64,000 nt of DNA from Calidifontibacillus erzurumensis. Its GTDB lineage: Bacteria; Bacillota; Bacilli; Bacillales; Bacillaceae_J. The notes beneath the pieces are model-generated. The model saw only the letters and a program-made list of their open reading frames with translations, did not search any database and had not been told where the DNA came from. Below, piece by piece: positions 46,003 through 57,849 of the stretch. How positions within the stretch are numbered: the first letter of the stretch is position 1; every line of letters starts with the position of its first letter. The stretch is taken from positions 42,517 through 106,516 of the forward strand of contig NZ_JABTTE010000012.1 of assembly GCF_013303125.1 (NCBI RefSeq), written 5' to 3'. Made by a program: the position numbers and the translations under genes.

Positions 46003-46400
46003 GCACCTGAAGAGAAACACCTAAGTGAAGGTGCCGGCCCTTCTGATGATCCTTTACCGAGGGGAGGGGTCCTCTGGTGGTACTTCTACCTTTGGGTGCC
46101 TGACCCCTCTGATGCACCTTCTCCGGTACCGTCTCCGGCACCATCTGCAGTGCGGGGCCTGACCCCTCTGGTGCACCATCTCCAGTACCGTCTCCGGCAC
46201 CATCTGCAGTGCGGGGCCTGACCCCTCTGGAGTACCGTCTCTTGTACGGTCTGTGGCACCGTCTGTGGTGCGGTGCCTGACCCCTCTGCTGTACTTCTTG
46301 TGATACTTCTGCCTGCGAATTACTAACCTCTCTACTGAATTTTCTATTGTCACTTCTTCCACTGGGCGCCTATTTCCTCTACTAACCCCTCTACCAATGA
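46003..46400. repeat. GC-rich tandem array, 4 clear units of 59 bp (family member 5, reversed)
   Basis: Opposite orientation to the 9434 array. Core CTGACCCCTCT at 46100, 46159, 46218 and 46277, all 59 bp apart, flanked on both sides by decayed copies (for example GTGCCGGCCCTTCT near 46032 and CTAACCCCTCT near 46380). It lies between prmC and spoIIR. Confidence 0.93.
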
Positions 46401-46413
46401 ATTTCTGACACCT

Positions 46414-47295
46414 CTAAAAAGCTCCAAATACCATTCGATCTTTTCCATTAATGTCATACGCAACCTCTACTTGAATGCCTTTTTCATGAAAAGTGGTGCG
46501 TAACATTTCAGAAACAGCTTCTCCTTGACCTGTTCCGATTTCAAATGCAATAAGGGCATGGTCTTTTACAACAAGTGGAAGTTGCTCCATGAATCGCCGG
46601 TAAAGCGCCAAGCCATCTTCTCCACCTACTAAAGCACGCAGCGGTTCGTGATCTTTGACAATAACAGATAAAGTTGCGATTTCTGCTTCAGGTATATAAG
46701 GAGGGTTGGAAACGATGATATCAAACTTCTCTCCTTGCTCTATGAATGGAGTAAGCAAATCACCTTCAATGAATCGAATGCTTGCCCCAAGTTTTTCAGC
46801 ATTCATTTTGGCAACTTTCAGTGATTCACTAGATATATCTGTTGCTGTTACGTTTAATGCAGGATCCTCCAACGCCAAAGTAATAGCAATAATGCCGCTT
46901 CCAGTGCCCACATCAACGACATCAAGCTTCGCATCTTTTGGAAAGTGCTCTTTTTTTCTTCGTAAAACTCCTTCGATTAATTCTTCCGTTTCCGGCCGCG
47001 GAATTAGCACTTCTTCATTGACTATAAATTTGCGACCATAAAACTCCTCATAACCGACCAAATATTGGACGGGCACCCCTTCAAGTGCATGTGTATAGAC
47101 ATCTTTTACAAAAGCATCTTTTGCTTCTTCATCCTGCCATTCTTCCCGCAGCGAAGAATATAGCTGTGATCGCGACATATTGAGATGATATTTGAGCAAA
47201 ATTTCTGCCGCAAATTTTTCCCGCTTATGATCTTCTAAAAAAGAAGAAGCCCAATTGAGGGCTTCGTAAACTTTCGAAAAACTCGGTTTCATCAT
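46414..47295 (-). CDS. prmC: Peptide chain release factor glutamine methyltransferase
   Basis: A 293-residue SAM-dependent enzyme that methylates the GGQ glutamine of release factors. SAM motif [12 protein letters not shown] at about 127-138 and the catalytic NPPY at 197-200. Its start overlaps the prfA stop (two adjacent ATGs, 47295 and 47292), so it is translationally coupled to its substrate's gene. Confidence 0.97.
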   Translation of the reverse strand: MMKPSFSKVYEALNWASSFLEDHKREKFAAEILLKYHLNMSRSQLYSSLREEWQDEEAKDAFVKDVYTHALEGVPVQYLVGYEEFYGRKFIVNEEVLIPRPETEELIEGVLRRKKEHFPKDAKLDVVDVGTGSGIIAITLALEDPALNVTATDISSESLKVAKMNAEKLGASIRFIEGDLLTPFIEQGEKFDIIVSNPPYIPEAEIATLSVIVKDHEPLRALVGGEDGLALYRRFMEQLPLVVKDHALIAFEIGTGQGEAVSEMLRTTFHEKGIQVEVAYDINGKDRMVFGAF

Positions 47296-48362
47296 TGATT
47301 TGCTTGCTCCATTTTTTTCGTTTGGTCATCTAAAATAAGAGCATCAATAATCTCATCAAGTTTTCCTTCCAAAACTTGATCAAGTTTTTGGAGCGTTAAA
47401 CCGATGCGGTGATCGGTTACGCGGTTTTGCGGGAAGTTGTACGTACGGATACGTTCGGAACGATCGCCTGTTCCAACAGCAGATTTACGAGTTTGATCGT
47501 ATTCAGCTTGTGCTTCTTGTTGGTACTTATCATAAATACGAGCACGCAAAACTTTCATCGCTTTTTCTTTGTTCTTAATTTGCGATTTTTCATCCTGGCA
47601 GGATACTACAATACCTGTTGGAATATGTGTCAAACGAACAGCTGACATCGTAGTGTTTACGCTTTGTCCACCAGGACCGCTTGATGCAAATGTATCAACG
47701 CGGATGTCTTTTTCATTAATTTCAACTTCAATTTCTTCCGCTTCAGGAAGTACGGCAACCGTGGCTGTTGACGTATGTATGCGGCCGCCTGATTCAGTTT
47801 CAGGAACCCGTTGAACACGGTGTGCACCATTTTCAAATTTTAGTTTTGAATAGGCTCCCTTTCCGTTGATCATAAAGATGATTTCTTTGTAACCGCCTAA
47901 TCCCGTTGTATTGGCTTCAATCACATCGATTTTCCAACCTTGTGATTCAGCATAACGTGTATACATTCTGTACAAATCTCCAGCAAACAAGGCAGCCTCA
48001 TCTCCACCTGCAGCACCGCGGATTTCAACGATTACGTTTTTCTCATCATTTGGATCTTTCGGTAAAAGTAAAATTCTTAAACGTTCTGTTAATTGTTCTT
48101 CCTGTTCTGAAAGTTCAGCAACTTCTTCTTTTACCATTTCACGCATTTCCGGATCAAGCTTTTCTTCAAGCATCGCTTTCGCATCTTTCAGTTGCTGTAC
48201 AACTTTTTTATATTCACGGTAAACTTGAACAGTTTCTTCAATACTAGCCTGTTCTTTAGAATACTCACGTAATTTTTCCGTATCATTAATAACTGCTGGA
48301 TCGCTCAGCAGCTCATTTAACTTTTCATACCGATTTTCAATCGATTGCAAACGGTCTAACAC
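47292..48362 (-). CDS. prfA: Peptide chain release factor 1
   Basis: A 356-residue factor reading UAA and UAG. The P-x-T codon-recognition tripeptide is PET at 187-189 and the catalytic GGQ is at 231-233. First gene of the prfA-prmC pair. Confidence 0.98.
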   Translation of the reverse strand: MLDRLQSIENRYEKLNELLSDPAVINDTEKLREYSKEQASIEETVQVYREYKKVVQQLKDAKAMLEEKLDPEMREMVKEEVAELSEQEEQLTERLRILLLPKDPNDEKNVIVEIRGAAGGDEAALFAGDLYRMYTRYAESQGWKIDVIEANTTGLGGYKEIIFMINGKGAYSKLKFENGAHRVQRVPETESGGRIHTSTATVAVLPEAEEIEVEINEKDIRVDTFASSGPGGQSVNTTMSAVRLTHIPTGIVVSCQDEKSQIKNKEKAMKVLRARIYDKYQQEAQAEYDQTRKSAVGTGDRSERIRTYNFPQNRVTDHRIGLTLQKLDQVLEGKLDEIIDALILDDQTKKMEQANQ

Positions 48363-48540
48363 GCATACTCACCCCATCATATAAGTCCATAACATTTCAA
48401 TTATAGTACATGAGAAATTGCTAGTCAAAATATGTATGAAATTTGCAGAGAGCGGAAGTAAAAAAGTTTGGGCTTTCAATATCCAAAAGGAATAAAACCT
48501 TAAACGGTTATCGTTAGCAGGGAATTTGACTTGCATAGTG

Positions 48541-48783
48541 CCGGAAAAGGTACAGGAGGCGGTACTCCAGAGGGGTCTGACACCATACCGCAGGTGGTGC
48601 CGAACTTGGTGCCGGAGACGGTACATCAGAGGGGTCTGGCACCGCAACACAGATGGTGCCGCAGACCGTACCGGAGATGGTGCACCAGAAGGGTCTGACA
48701 CCGCAACGCAGATGGTGCCAGACTTGGTGCCGGAGACGGTACATCAGAAGGGTCTGGCACCGCAACACAGATGGTGCCAGAGA
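48541..48783. repeat. GC-rich tandem array, 4 units of 59 bp (family member 6)
   Basis: Plus orientation; GGTGCC blocks at 48596, 48655, 48714 and 48773, 59 bp apart. Two units have AAGGGTCTG instead of AGGGGTCTG. It lies between the YhcN-like lipoprotein gene and prfA. Confidence 0.95.
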
Positions 48784-48822
48784 GATTGGGTTGGGCCTAT
48801 AACAATTTCAATTTTTTGTTGA

Positions 48823-49269
48823 TTAACCGTTGTTTCTTACTCGAAGATCAATTTTAAAGCGGGGAACAGCATTGACTAATTTCTTTTCGAGTTCATTTGC
48901 ATGTTTTTCTAGTTCTCTTTCTGAAAGTTGTCGTGTCGGTGTGACATTTACAACAGCTCGATGACCATTGATATAGATCATGCCGGCATCAAAAACTTGA
49001 GTGCTTTCAACGATTTCACGCAATTTTTGTTGGTATGCTCCTCGATTATTATGCGCCTCATTCTCGTTGTTTAGATCCAAGAAATTTGGGTTGCGATCCG
49101 CAATATCAGTGATCTCACCCTCTAAATATGTGGTTGGTTCCATCTTAGAGCCTTCATTATCTTTTAATGCATTTCTAGTTTCCAATGGCTGTACACCAGC
49201 TTCATTATTGCTCCAAACATTACAAGCACTTAGAAACAAGATCACGATAAAAATTGCTAGTTTATTCAT
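48823..49269 (-). CDS. YhcN/YlaJ family sporulation lipoprotein
   Basis: A 148-residue lipoprotein: signal peptide with lipobox LSAC (Cys16), then RNPNFLDLNN-, NRGAYQQKLREIVESTQVFD and a C-terminal ferredoxin-like fold with INGHRAVVNV. This pattern is the YhcN/YlaJ family of spore-associated lipoproteins; the exact role is not defined. AGGAGG precedes the start. Confidence 0.85.
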   Translation of the reverse strand: MNKLAIFIVILFLSACNVWSNNEAGVQPLETRNALKDNEGSKMEPTTYLEGEITDIADRNPNFLDLNNENEAHNNRGAYQQKLREIVESTQVFDAGMIYINGHRAVVNVTPTRQLSERELEKHANELEKKLVNAVPRFKIDLRVRNNG

Positions 49270-49620
49270 TTGACGGCACCTCCTCTAAATGTAGGTTGCC
49301 AAAATAACTCCATTCCATACAAAAATAAAAAAGCCAAAATTGCCTAAATCATACAATTTTGACTTCCATTGCCTATATCTATTTAGTTCTTTCCCAAGAG
49401 ATGTTGAAATAGAAAAATGAACAAAATTTGCTTTCTAACTCTCCATACAAATGTTTTACCCAATATTCCTCAAAATCTCCGAACCAGTCATCCATAAAAT
49501 GTTAATACGGAGAGATCATGTTAATGTCAACCGGATCTCCATCGAAAATCAATCATCTATAAAATATTAATGTGATGAGATCGCTAAGAAGGTGTATGAA
49601 AACCCTTGGACCAATCATCC
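49270..49620. other. Gap between tdk and the lipoprotein gene
   Basis: No gene. Short decayed repeats of the form AATCATCYATAAAATRTTAA appear at about 70-bp steps near 49490-49620. Confidence 0.4.
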
Positions 49621-50229
49621 TTAAGATTTTAAATACTGAGGTTGAAAAGCAGCTTTGCCTGGCACTTCATGGCAATGGCGGCATCGAGGTTCATAGGATT
49701 CAGAAGCTCCAACCAAGATTACTGGCTCATTATAAGAAGCTGGTTTTCCGTTAATTAGCCGCTGCGTCCGGCTCGCTGGGGAACCGCACTGAACACAAAT
49801 CGCTTGTAATTTCGTTACTGTTTCAGCCATAGCCATTAATACCGGCATGGAACCAAATGGTTCACCTCGAAAATCTAAATCCAAACCAGCACAAATGACA
49901 TGATATCCTTGATCCGCCAAATATTGCACAACTTCGATGATTTGATCATCAAAAAACTGAACTTCATCAATTCCGATTACATCCGTCTCTGGCTTTACTA
50001 ATTGCAAAATATTGGACGCGCTTTCTACCGGCACGGCTTGAACCGATGCACCATTATGTGAAACAACCGAAGTTTGGCTATAACGGTTATCGATGACAGG
50101 TTTAAACACTTGAACCGAAAGTTTCGCATATTCCGCTCTGCGAATTCTCCGTATTAATTCCTCTGATTTCCCAGAAAACATGCTTCCGCAAATCAACTCA
50201 ACCGAACCTTTTTGTTTCATTACATACAT
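49621..50229 (-). CDS. tdk: Thymidine kinase
   Basis: A 202-residue salvage enzyme phosphorylating thymidine. P-loop GSMFSGKS at 15-22, [10 protein letters not shown], lasso [19 protein letters not shown] and zinc-binding cysteine pairs (CVQCGS, CRHCH). The start MYVMKQKGS matches B. subtilis; the frame extends 7 codons further and MKQKGS is an alternative. Confidence 0.96.
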   Translation of the reverse strand: MYVMKQKGSVELICGSMFSGKSEELIRRIRRAEYAKLSVQVFKPVIDNRYSQTSVVSHNGASVQAVPVESASNILQLVKPETDVIGIDEVQFFDDQIIEVVQYLADQGYHVICAGLDLDFRGEPFGSMPVLMAMAETVTKLQAICVQCGSPASRTQRLINGKPASYNEPVILVGASESYEPRCRHCHEVPGKAAFQPQYLKS

Positions 50230-50466
50230 ATTGTCTTCAATTCCCCCCAAGCTGCTGCTTAGCTATCAAAATTACGATCCTTAGAATTTTAAAAAAATCC
50301 CATTTCCATATATATTCAAAAGATCTTTGTCAGGGTAAATACAAGTTCGGTCTGAGTGCTTATTTTTACCATTACTAAATATCTGAATCCATCTATAACT
50401 ATTGACTCAGCCGCGATAAAACCTGCATCTATTACCTTGCAATAACAAATATAGATAAAAGTATAA

Positions 50467-50559
50467 AAAGGTTGTCCCAAAATGTGTCTAATTCCACATA
50501 CCTTTATGCGGCCTTTTTTGCATCAAAAAAGATGCACGACACTTTTGAGACAACCCTTT
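50467..50559 (-). repeat. Long imperfect inverted repeat, possible MITE, serving as rpmE terminator
   Basis: Arms AAAGGTTGTCCCAAAATGTG (50467-50486) and CACTTTTGAGACAACCCTTT (50540-50559) pair over about 17 of 20 positions, with a second hairpin GCATC-AAAAAA-GATGC inside. The GTTGTCCCAAAA/TTTTGAGACAAC ends resemble transposon tips. On the minus strand it ends in TTTTTATACTTTT, so it probably stops rpmE transcripts. Confidence 0.65.
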
Positions 50560-50621
50560 GAAATTTATAAATTCCCAATTCCACTAGCTTTTCTACATGC
50601 TGTGGCTTTCGAATCATACAA

Positions 50622-50822
50622 TTATTTAAGATTGTATTTTTTCTTGAAGCGATCCACACGTCCACCAGCATCAGCGAATTTTTGACGGCCAGTATAAAAT
50701 GGATGGCACTCAGAGCAAATTTCCACTTTAACTACATCTTTTACTGAACCGCTCTCAAATTCGTTACCACATGCACATTGTACCATTACTTTTTTATAAT
50801 TTGGGTGAATCCCTTGTTTCAT
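50622..50822 (-). CDS. rpmE: 50S ribosomal protein L31, zinc-binding type
   Basis: A 66-residue ribosomal protein with zinc ligands in CACGNEF and CSECH. The start MKQGIHPNY gives the B. subtilis length and has AGGAG upstream; an ATG three codons earlier overlaps that site. Confidence 0.97.
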   Translation of the reverse strand: MKQGIHPNYKKVMVQCACGNEFESGSVKDVVKVEICSECHPFYTGRQKFADAGGRVDRFKKKYNLK

Positions 50823-51335
50823 ATCTTTCATCTCCTTCCGCCCTGAATCCTGAGGAAACAGAGTTTACTTTTACACACATGAAAAAATTATAGCAGGAAT
50901 AAAATATGAATGCAAGATTTCATTTTACGCACTCTTTTCTATTAATTTCACAGATCTTATTCTCCAACATCCTTCTATTCACTTTAATTTTAAAATTGGT
51001 TTGACCTATCTCCATGTATTGAGATTCCAATCTGTTTATCACAAGTGCACTTTACTCCTGCCAAAATTCCGTTCCAAGCGTTTTCCTAATCAGAAAAATT
51101 TTTCCACTTCAAAAGTTCTAACATTCCCTCAAACCTCGACCACTTGCAGGTTTACCTACCTTAAAATATGTTCAACACCTAAAAAAACCTATACCGGCTT
51201 ACCTACTAAAAAATATATTCAAACGCTCAATTGCTTTGCCTGTACAAGCCTCTCAGCCTTTTGCAGGACAAAGTAACATTTCACACGAGTCTAACTGGAT
51301 TTTGGATAACAATTACTTTTTACCATCTAATCAAG
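50823..51335. other. Gap between rho and rpmE
   Basis: About 510 bp; no gene or terminator recognised. Confidence 0.4.
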
Positions 51336-52607
51336 TTATCTTTTGCTCGCAATTCCACGCATTTCTTCTTCCATCTTTTGGAAGAACTCTTCGTTTGTTT
51401 TTGTACTTTTTAACCGTTTTAAGAAACGTTCGACAAAGTCAGGCGTATCCGTCATTGTTCGGCGAATAGCCCAAAGTTTTTCTAAATGGCTCTTTGGAAG
51501 CAGCAGTTCTTCCCGACGTGTACCCGAGCGGCGAATATCAATAGCAGGGAAAATGCGGCGTTCTGCCAAACTACGATCCAAATGAAGCTCCATATTACCT
51601 GTACCTTTAAATTCCTCGTAAATAACATCATCCATTCTTGAACCAGTATCAATTAAAGCTGTTGCCAAAATTGTTAGGCTGCCTCCCTCTTCAATATTAC
51701 GAGCAGCACCAAAGAAACGTTTTGGACGATGAAAAGCAGCAGGGTCAATACCACCAGATAGAGTTCTTCCACTTGGTGGAATGACAAGGTTGTAAGCCCT
51801 TGCTAAACGAGTGATACTGTCCATAAGAATGACGACATCTTTCTTATGTTCTACTAAACGCATCGCTCTTTCCAATACAAGTTCAGCCACTTTAATATGA
51901 TTTTCTGGCACTTCATCAAATGTGGAACTAACAACATCGCCTTTGACAGAACGTTCGATATCTGTCACTTCTTCCGGTCTTTCATCAATTAATAAAACAA
52001 TCAATTCAGCATCAGGGTGGTTAGTTGTAATGCTGTTAGCAATTTCTTTAAGCAAAACGGTTTTTCCTGCCTTAGGAGGTGCCACAATTAAACCGCGCTG
52101 GCCAAAACCGACTGGAGCGATAATATCCATAATTCTTGTTGAAAGGTGTTCTGGGTCAGTTTCAAGAACCATTTGACGATCCGGATAAAGAGGTGTTAAC
52201 GCTGGAAAATGAACCCGTTCTTTCGCAGTTTCTGGATCTTCCCCATTGACGGCCTCAACATGCAAAAGCCCATAATACCGCTCGCTTTCTTTAGGAGGAC
52301 GGACTTTACCAGAAACTTTATCGCCATTACGCAAATCAAAACGTCTAATTTGCGAAGCGGAGATGTAGATATCCTCAGCACTCGGAGAATAATTAATTGG
52401 TCTTAAGAAGCCGAACCCTTCAGAAGGAATAATTTCTAAAACACCTTCCATGAATAACAAACCGTCTTGTTCCGCTCTTGCTTTTAAAATAGAAAAAATC
52501 AATTCTTTTTTATTGAGTTTACTGTAATAAGAAATTTTTAATTCACGTGCAAGCTCATACAATTCTTTTAATTTCATATTTTCTAAATGAGAAATTGTTA
52601 ACGACAT
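51336..52607 (-). CDS. rho: Transcription termination factor Rho
   Basis: A 423-residue RNA-dependent ATPase hexamer. N-terminal Rho helical domain, cold-shock RNA-binding domain ([20 protein letters not shown]), Walker [25 protein letters not shown], and Q/R-loop sequences. The start [16 protein letters not shown] agrees with B. subtilis and has GAGTGGTG upstream; the frame extends 39 codons further without support. Confidence 0.98.
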   Translation of the reverse strand: MSLTISHLENMKLKELYELARELKISYYSKLNKKELIFSILKARAEQDGLLFMEGVLEIIPSEGFGFLRPINYSPSAEDIYISASQIRRFDLRNGDKVSGKVRPPKESERYYGLLHVEAVNGEDPETAKERVHFPALTPLYPDRQMVLETDPEHLSTRIMDIIAPVGFGQRGLIVAPPKAGKTVLLKEIANSITTNHPDAELIVLLIDERPEEVTDIERSVKGDVVSSTFDEVPENHIKVAELVLERAMRLVEHKKDVVILMDSITRLARAYNLVIPPSGRTLSGGIDPAAFHRPKRFFGAARNIEEGGSLTILATALIDTGSRMDDVIYEEFKGTGNMELHLDRSLAERRIFPAIDIRRSGTRREELLLPKSHLEKLWAIRRTMTDTPDFVERFLKRLKSTKTNEEFFQKMEEEMRGIASKR

Positions 52608-53204
52608 CTTTACACCACTCTTTATTTTATTTTTTCTATGTAATAAAAAATTACGCAAGACAGAACACTGCCTTACCAAATAGCAAAGCGACCTAGCTTT
52701 CGATAAATAAGGAAATAAAAACAATGAAGTTGAATGCGCGAGAAGGATGTTCCTTAATTGTGAAGTTGGAAATTGGTAGTTTGTTGTCTCTTAAAATAAT
52801 ATAATTTTAGTCGGGGTGGACTATCATTACAAGTATATCACACTTTACAGAAAAATCAAACAGTTGTTCTTTTTTAGAATAGTTTTAAAAAGGGCATTAC
52901 CATCTTATTAGCTTTGCATTGAGCCCTTTACCAGTAATTATTGGTATCATTCGCCCTAATCACGCTTGATCATCACTTCGTTTTTTCGCACTAATGTTTT
53001 CAACCATTTTATCATTGAATGGAAGCATGCTTTTTCCATAACTTTGTTTTTCCGCTTTAATCATTATTGCTGCTAAAAGCAAGTTTCAAACTCGATTTTC
53101 TCTTGTAGGTTTATTTTTCTACCCTAATATTTTCTCTGTGATTTGTTGAATTTTAGATTCTTTTTCTCAAAAAATTTATCAATGGGTCATTTTTTAGGCA
53201 ATTT
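52608..53204. other. Gap upstream of rho
   Basis: About 600 bp with no gene; the 156-bp repeat region follows. Confidence 0.4.
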
Positions 53205-53945
53205 AATAATTTCAACTGGTAACTGTTGGGGAGGGAAAGGATTCAACAATGATCTTGTTTTTTGTCTTAAAATTTTTCCTCTTACACTAGATTAAGCCTC
53301 TTAGGATCTCAGCACTTTACCAAAACTTTTGGGGTCATTCTTTACTATTACACTTGAGCCAAGTTTTCATCTGCCAACCGTTAGAAGGACTGGATTCTCC
53401 ATTGATCTCGTTTTTCACCTTAAAAATTTTACCGATTACACTAGATTGAAGACCTTCGTGTTCTCAGTACTTTCCAAAACTTTTTGTAGTCATCCGTTAA
53501 ATATTACACTTGGACCAGAGTTTCAACCGCCAACCGTTAGAAGGATTAGATTCTCCATTGATCTCGTTTTTCACCTTAAAAATTTTACCGATTACACTAG
53601 ATTAAAGACCTTCGTGTTCTCAGCACTTTCCAAAACTTTTTGTAGTCATCCGTTAAATATTACACTTGGGCCAGAGTTTCAACCGCCAACCGTTGGAAGG
53701 ATTAGATTCTCCATTGATCTCGTTTTTCATCTTAAAAATTTTACCGATTACAATAGATTGAAACCCTTCGTGTTCTCAGCACTTTCCAAAACTTTTGGGG
53801 TCTATTACACTTGAGCCAAGTTTTCATCGCCAACCATTGGAGTAATCGAATATCTCTTATTTCTGCTTAAAATTTTTAACGATTACACAAAACTGAAAGC
53901 CGTTTGCTTTCTCGCTCATAAAAGTTTTAAGTATCAAATGTTTTT
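53205..53945. repeat. 156-bp tandem repeat, about 4-5 copies
   Basis: The marker GCCAACCGTT recurs at 53373, 53529 and 53685 (156 bp apart), then 53829 (144 bp) and a more decayed copy near 53213. Units include CCATTGATCTCGTTTTTCAC, ATTTTACCGATTACACTAGA and CTTTCCAAAACTTTT. Because 156 is a multiple of 3 one plus-strand frame stays open over three copies, but it has no ribosome-binding site. Confidence 0.93.
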
Positions 53946-54291
53946 TCGCGGGCTGCAGTTCGTTGGATTGGGGCTTGCTTTTTCAAATGTCTTTGCTTTT
54001 CCGTCCAAATGATTTCAACCAATAACCATTGGATAAAATCTTTTTCCACTTCCAGATACAAAATCATTGGCTCTAAGCAAGCCCTTCTCCCTTCCTTCAT
54101 TACTTTGCTTATAGAATTTCCTGTTACATGACAGCTGCTATTTTCCTTGATCAATCGTTTCCTCAACCAAGCCAATACAAAATTATAAAGCATCACATAA
54201 GATTTTTTCAAAATAATTATTTTGCCAAAATCTGCAAAAGATCTTGCATCATAAACTATGATTTTTTACATATCCATTATAGGACGAAACT

Positions 54292-55257
54292 TTATTTCAT
54301 AACTAGATTCGGTTTCTTTTTCAACATATGACGACCATCAATAAAGCGAACAGTACCTGATTTCGCACGCATGACTAAGGATTGTGTGGTTGCAATGCTT
54401 CCTTTAAATTGAACACCTTTTAACAACTCGCCATCGGTTACACCAGTTGCTGCGAAAATACAGTCGTCTCCACGAACAAGATCTTCCATCATTAACACTT
54501 TATTAATATCAGTAATGCCCATTTCATGGCAGCGTCTTAGTTCTTCCTCATTTTGCGGTTTCAATTTTCCTTGCAGCTCGCCGCCTAAACATTTCAAACC
54601 GACCGCTGCTAAAACACCTTCAGGCGCACCGCCTGTTCCAAACATGATGTCAACACCAGTAAAATCAAAAGCTGTATTTAAAGCTGCTGCCACGTCGCCA
54701 TCGGAAATTAACTTAATACGGGCACCTGCTTCACGAATTTCAGAAATAATTTTTTCATGACGTGGACGATTTAAAATAATAGCAACTACATCTTCAATAT
54801 CTTTGTTTTTCGCTTTGGCAACAGCTCGCAAGTTATCAATAACAGGTGCATTAATATCAATTTTGCCGGCTGCATCTGGACCAACAGCGATTTTTTCCAT
54901 ATACATGTCAGGTGCATGCAACAAATTACCTTGGTCAGCCACAGCAATCACAGCAAAAGCTCCCCATGAACCTGAAGCAAGAATATTCGTTCCTTCAAGA
55001 GGATCGACAGCAACATCGACTTTTGGACCCTGTTTTGTCCCTAGCTCCTCACCAATATAAAGCATCGGCGCTTCGTCCATTTCACCTTCACCAATAACAA
55101 CAGTCCCATGCATCGGAATTGTATCGAATACTTTCCTCATTGCTTCAGTCGCAGCATTATCTGCTTCTTCTTTTTTCCCGCGTCCCATCCATCTAGCAGA
55201 CGCAAGGGCAGCCGCTTCCGTTACCCGCACTAATTCCATTGATAAACTTCTTTCCAT
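54292..55257 (-). CDS. glpX: Fructose-1,6-bisphosphatase class II
   Basis: A 321-residue GlpX-type gluconeogenic phosphatase. [29 protein letters not shown] (metal-binding) and [14 protein letters not shown] are complete. The N-terminus [20 protein letters not shown] is identical to the start of the B. subtilis protein as I know it. Encoded 21 bp after murZ. Confidence 0.96.
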   Translation of the reverse strand: MERSLSMELVRVTEAAALASARWMGRGKKEEADNAATEAMRKVFDTIPMHGTVVIGEGEMDEAPMLYIGEELGTKQGPKVDVAVDPLEGTNILASGSWGAFAVIAVADQGNLLHAPDMYMEKIAVGPDAAGKIDINAPVIDNLRAVAKAKNKDIEDVVAIILNRPRHEKIISEIREAGARIKLISDGDVAAALNTAFDFTGVDIMFGTGGAPEGVLAAVGLKCLGGELQGKLKPQNEEELRRCHEMGITDINKVLMMEDLVRGDDCIFAATGVTDGELLKGVQFKGSIATTQSLVMRAKSGTVRFIDGRHMLKKKPNLVMK

Positions 55258-55278
55258 GATTCAATCCTCTCCCATGGT

Positions 55279-56565
55279 TTATGAATTTTGAAAATGATTG
55301 ATCTCCTCTTCAGTCATTTTTTTTCGCCAGACGACAGCACCTAAATTTGTAAGCTTTTCTTCTAAATTCTCATAACCGCGGTCGATATGCTCCAATCCTG
55401 TTATTTCCGTCATGCCATTTGCCATTAAACCTGCAATAACTAAAGCTGCGCCAGCTCTTAAATCAGAAACTTTTACTTTCGCACCTTGCAGCGTTACAGG
55501 ACCAGTAACAATAGCTGAACTGCCTTCAACTTTTACATTCGCATTCATTCTTCTTAGTTCATCGATATGTTTAAAGCGGGCACTGTAAATCGTATCTGTG
55601 ACAAGCCCGGTGCCAACGGCTTTTGTTAAAAGCGAAGTGAATGGCTGTTGCAAATCTGTTGGAAAGCCAGGGTACACTAATGTTTTAATATCGACCATTT
55701 TTAGTTCCGGTACTTTTGTTACAAGAACTTGATCATCGCTTATTTTAATATTGGCTCCCATTTCACGCAGTTTCGCTATTAACGATTCTAAATGCTGCGG
55801 AATGACATTATCGATAAGCACTTCTTCACCTTGAGCTACAGCCATGATCATATATGTACCTGCTTCAATCCGATCCGGAATGATCGTATGACGGCAGCCG
55901 TGTAATTTTTCGACACCTTCAATCCGAATCACGTCCGTGCCGGCTCCTTTAATTTTTGCGCCCATGCTTGTAAGAAGTGTTGCTACATCAATAATTTCCG
56001 GTTCTTTCGCTGCATTTTCTATGATCGTTTGTCCTTTTGCCCGAACGGCAGCCAACATAATATTGATCGTAGCACCTACGCTGACAACGTCGAGATAAAT
56101 CCGAGCTCCAACCAATTCTTCTGCCCGTAAATAAATAGCGCCATGTTCGTTCGTTACTTTTGCGCCAAGCGCTTCAAATCCTTTAATATGCTGATCTATA
56201 GGTCGAGGGCCTAGGTGGCAGCCGCCAGGCAAACCGATGACAGCTTGCTTAAACCGGCCAAGCATGGCACCCATTAAGTAATAAGAAGCACGCAGCTTTT
56301 TTACCTTTCCATTTGGCAATGGCATCGATACCATCTTAGACGGGTCAATCGTCACTTTATCATTTTCCAAAGTCACCTTGCCGCCGATCTCTTCAAGTAA
56401 TCCGCATAGCGTATGTACATCAGAAATATTCGGCAACCCATCAATCGTTACTTCTGATTCTGCCAAAATGGCCGCTGGTATTAAAGCAACCGCACTATTT
56501 TTTGCACCGCTGATCCGGACAGTACCTTTTAAAGGATGACCGCCTTCAATAATTAATTTTTCCAT
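55279..56565 (-). CDS. murZ: UDP-N-acetylglucosamine 1-carboxyvinyltransferase 2
   Basis: A second MurA enzyme (428 residues), MurAB/MurZ type. Active-site Cys116 in [20 protein letters not shown]. Low-GC Gram-positives typically have two paralogues; the other is murAA at 5894. It lies between tal and glpX as in B. subtilis. Confidence 0.96.
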   Translation of the reverse strand: MEKLIIEGGHPLKGTVRISGAKNSAVALIPAAILAESEVTIDGLPNISDVHTLCGLLEEIGGKVTLENDKVTIDPSKMVSMPLPNGKVKKLRASYYLMGAMLGRFKQAVIGLPGGCHLGPRPIDQHIKGFEALGAKVTNEHGAIYLRAEELVGARIYLDVVSVGATINIMLAAVRAKGQTIIENAAKEPEIIDVATLLTSMGAKIKGAGTDVIRIEGVEKLHGCRHTIIPDRIEAGTYMIMAVAQGEEVLIDNVIPQHLESLIAKLREMGANIKISDDQVLVTKVPELKMVDIKTLVYPGFPTDLQQPFTSLLTKAVGTGLVTDTIYSARFKHIDELRRMNANVKVEGSSAIVTGPVTLQGAKVKVSDLRAGAALVIAGLMANGMTEITGLEHIDRGYENLEEKLTNLGAVVWRKKMTEEEINHFQNS

Positions 56566-56763
56566 CTACCACACTAAGCCCCCTTTTTCATTCGTGAATT
56601 TTCGTCTTGCTGTTTGGATACAAAATTTTTCAACCATTACCGATGGCCGTATTTTTCGTAGATGAGTAAAACACATTTAAATACAAAAATGTTCTATACT
56701 ATTAGCTTAGACTTTTTTCCCAAAAGGTAGACATTTCATCTTCTTATTCAGGAAGAAATCGTT

Positions 56764-57420
56764 TTATGCCTTGCCTTCTTTCGTTTTGTTCCAATCTGCT
56801 AAAAATTTCTCGATGCCGATATCTGTTAATGGATGATTGAAAAGCTGCATGAGTACTTTGTAAGGAACTGTTGCGATATGAGCACCTTTTAATGCCGCTT
56901 CTGTAATATGCATTGGGTGGCGAATGGAAGCAGCGATAATTTCTGTTTCAATGCCATGGATTGCAAAAATATCAGCAATTTGCTCAATCAATGCTAAACC
57001 GTCATGGCCGATATCATCTAAACGTCCTAAGAATGGAGATACATAAGTTGCGCCTGCTCTTGCAGCCAACAATGCTTGATTAGCAGAAAAAATGAGCGTT
57101 ACATTTGTTTTAATGCCAAGCTCTTTAAACACTTTAACCGCTTTTAATCCATCTGGTGTCATTGGCACTTTGATCGTAATATTTGGTGCAATCGCTGCCA
57201 ATTGTTTCCCTTCTTCAATCATTTCTTCTGCTTTAAGTGAAATAACTTCCGCACTGATCGAACCTTGGGTTACTTCAGCAGCAATTTCTCTTAAACGATC
57301 ATGAAACGATACATTTTCCTTTGCAACTAGACTAGGGTTTGTTGTAACACCGTCTAAAATTCCTAATGCATTCGCTTCACGGATCTCATCAATATTCGCT
57401 GTATCGATGAAAAATTTCAA
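56764..57420 (-). CDS. tal: Transaldolase (TalC/FSA family)
   Basis: A 218-residue small transaldolase of the pentose phosphate pathway. Schiff-base lysine Lys84 in [25 protein letters not shown] at the start, TNPSLVAKE, and [16 protein letters not shown] [20 protein letters not shown]. In B. subtilis the same gene is ywjH, next to fbaA. Confidence 0.95.
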   Translation of the reverse strand: MKFFIDTANIDEIREANALGILDGVTTNPSLVAKENVSFHDRLREIAAEVTQGSISAEVISLKAEEMIEEGKQLAAIAPNITIKVPMTPDGLKAVKVFKELGIKTNVTLIFSANQALLAARAGATYVSPFLGRLDDIGHDGLALIEQIADIFAIHGIETEIIAASIRHPMHITEAALKGAHIATVPYKVLMQLFNHPLTDIGIEKFLADWNKTKEGKA

Positions 57421-57849
57421 ATTTACTCTCTCCTTTAGTCAAAAATAAAAACCTTTAAGATGATGATTTAGGCACTGTTAAAATCCAGTTGAACATTTAG
57501 ATGTTTTTTCACTGGATCAATAAGTGCTTTTATTAAATCAAGTCGAATCATCCGATCGTTTTCGGTCTCTTCATTCCATATGAAATATGTTACGGTGAAT
57601 AAAAAAGCGGTGAACACGGATCGATTTTCATTAAACACTGTTGCCGTTTTTCAGTCACTTTTTTACTGACCGTGGATTTTATGTAAAAAACACCGTGATG
57701 AAGTTTTGGTTTCTGGTGTTCCTCTTTGATTTATTCATGTATAGCAAGATGGAAATGTGAAACCGCCGTTGGGATGGCGGTTTCTTTATGATTTTACCTA
57801 TTTTTCATTACCATTAAAAACAAGATTTGCTCGTCAAGTACTGAGACAC
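57421..57849. other. Gap between fbaA and tal
   Basis: No gene. An 8-bp stem AAACCGCC / GGCGGTTT at 57761-57784 lies 66 bp past fbaA and could end its transcript, although the T-run is better on the plus strand. Confidence 0.45.

Noticed and set aside
53329..53814. 161-codon plus-strand repeat protein
   Set aside because: TTG start without ribosome-binding site; open only because the repeat unit is a multiple of three; lies in a decayed tandem repeat.
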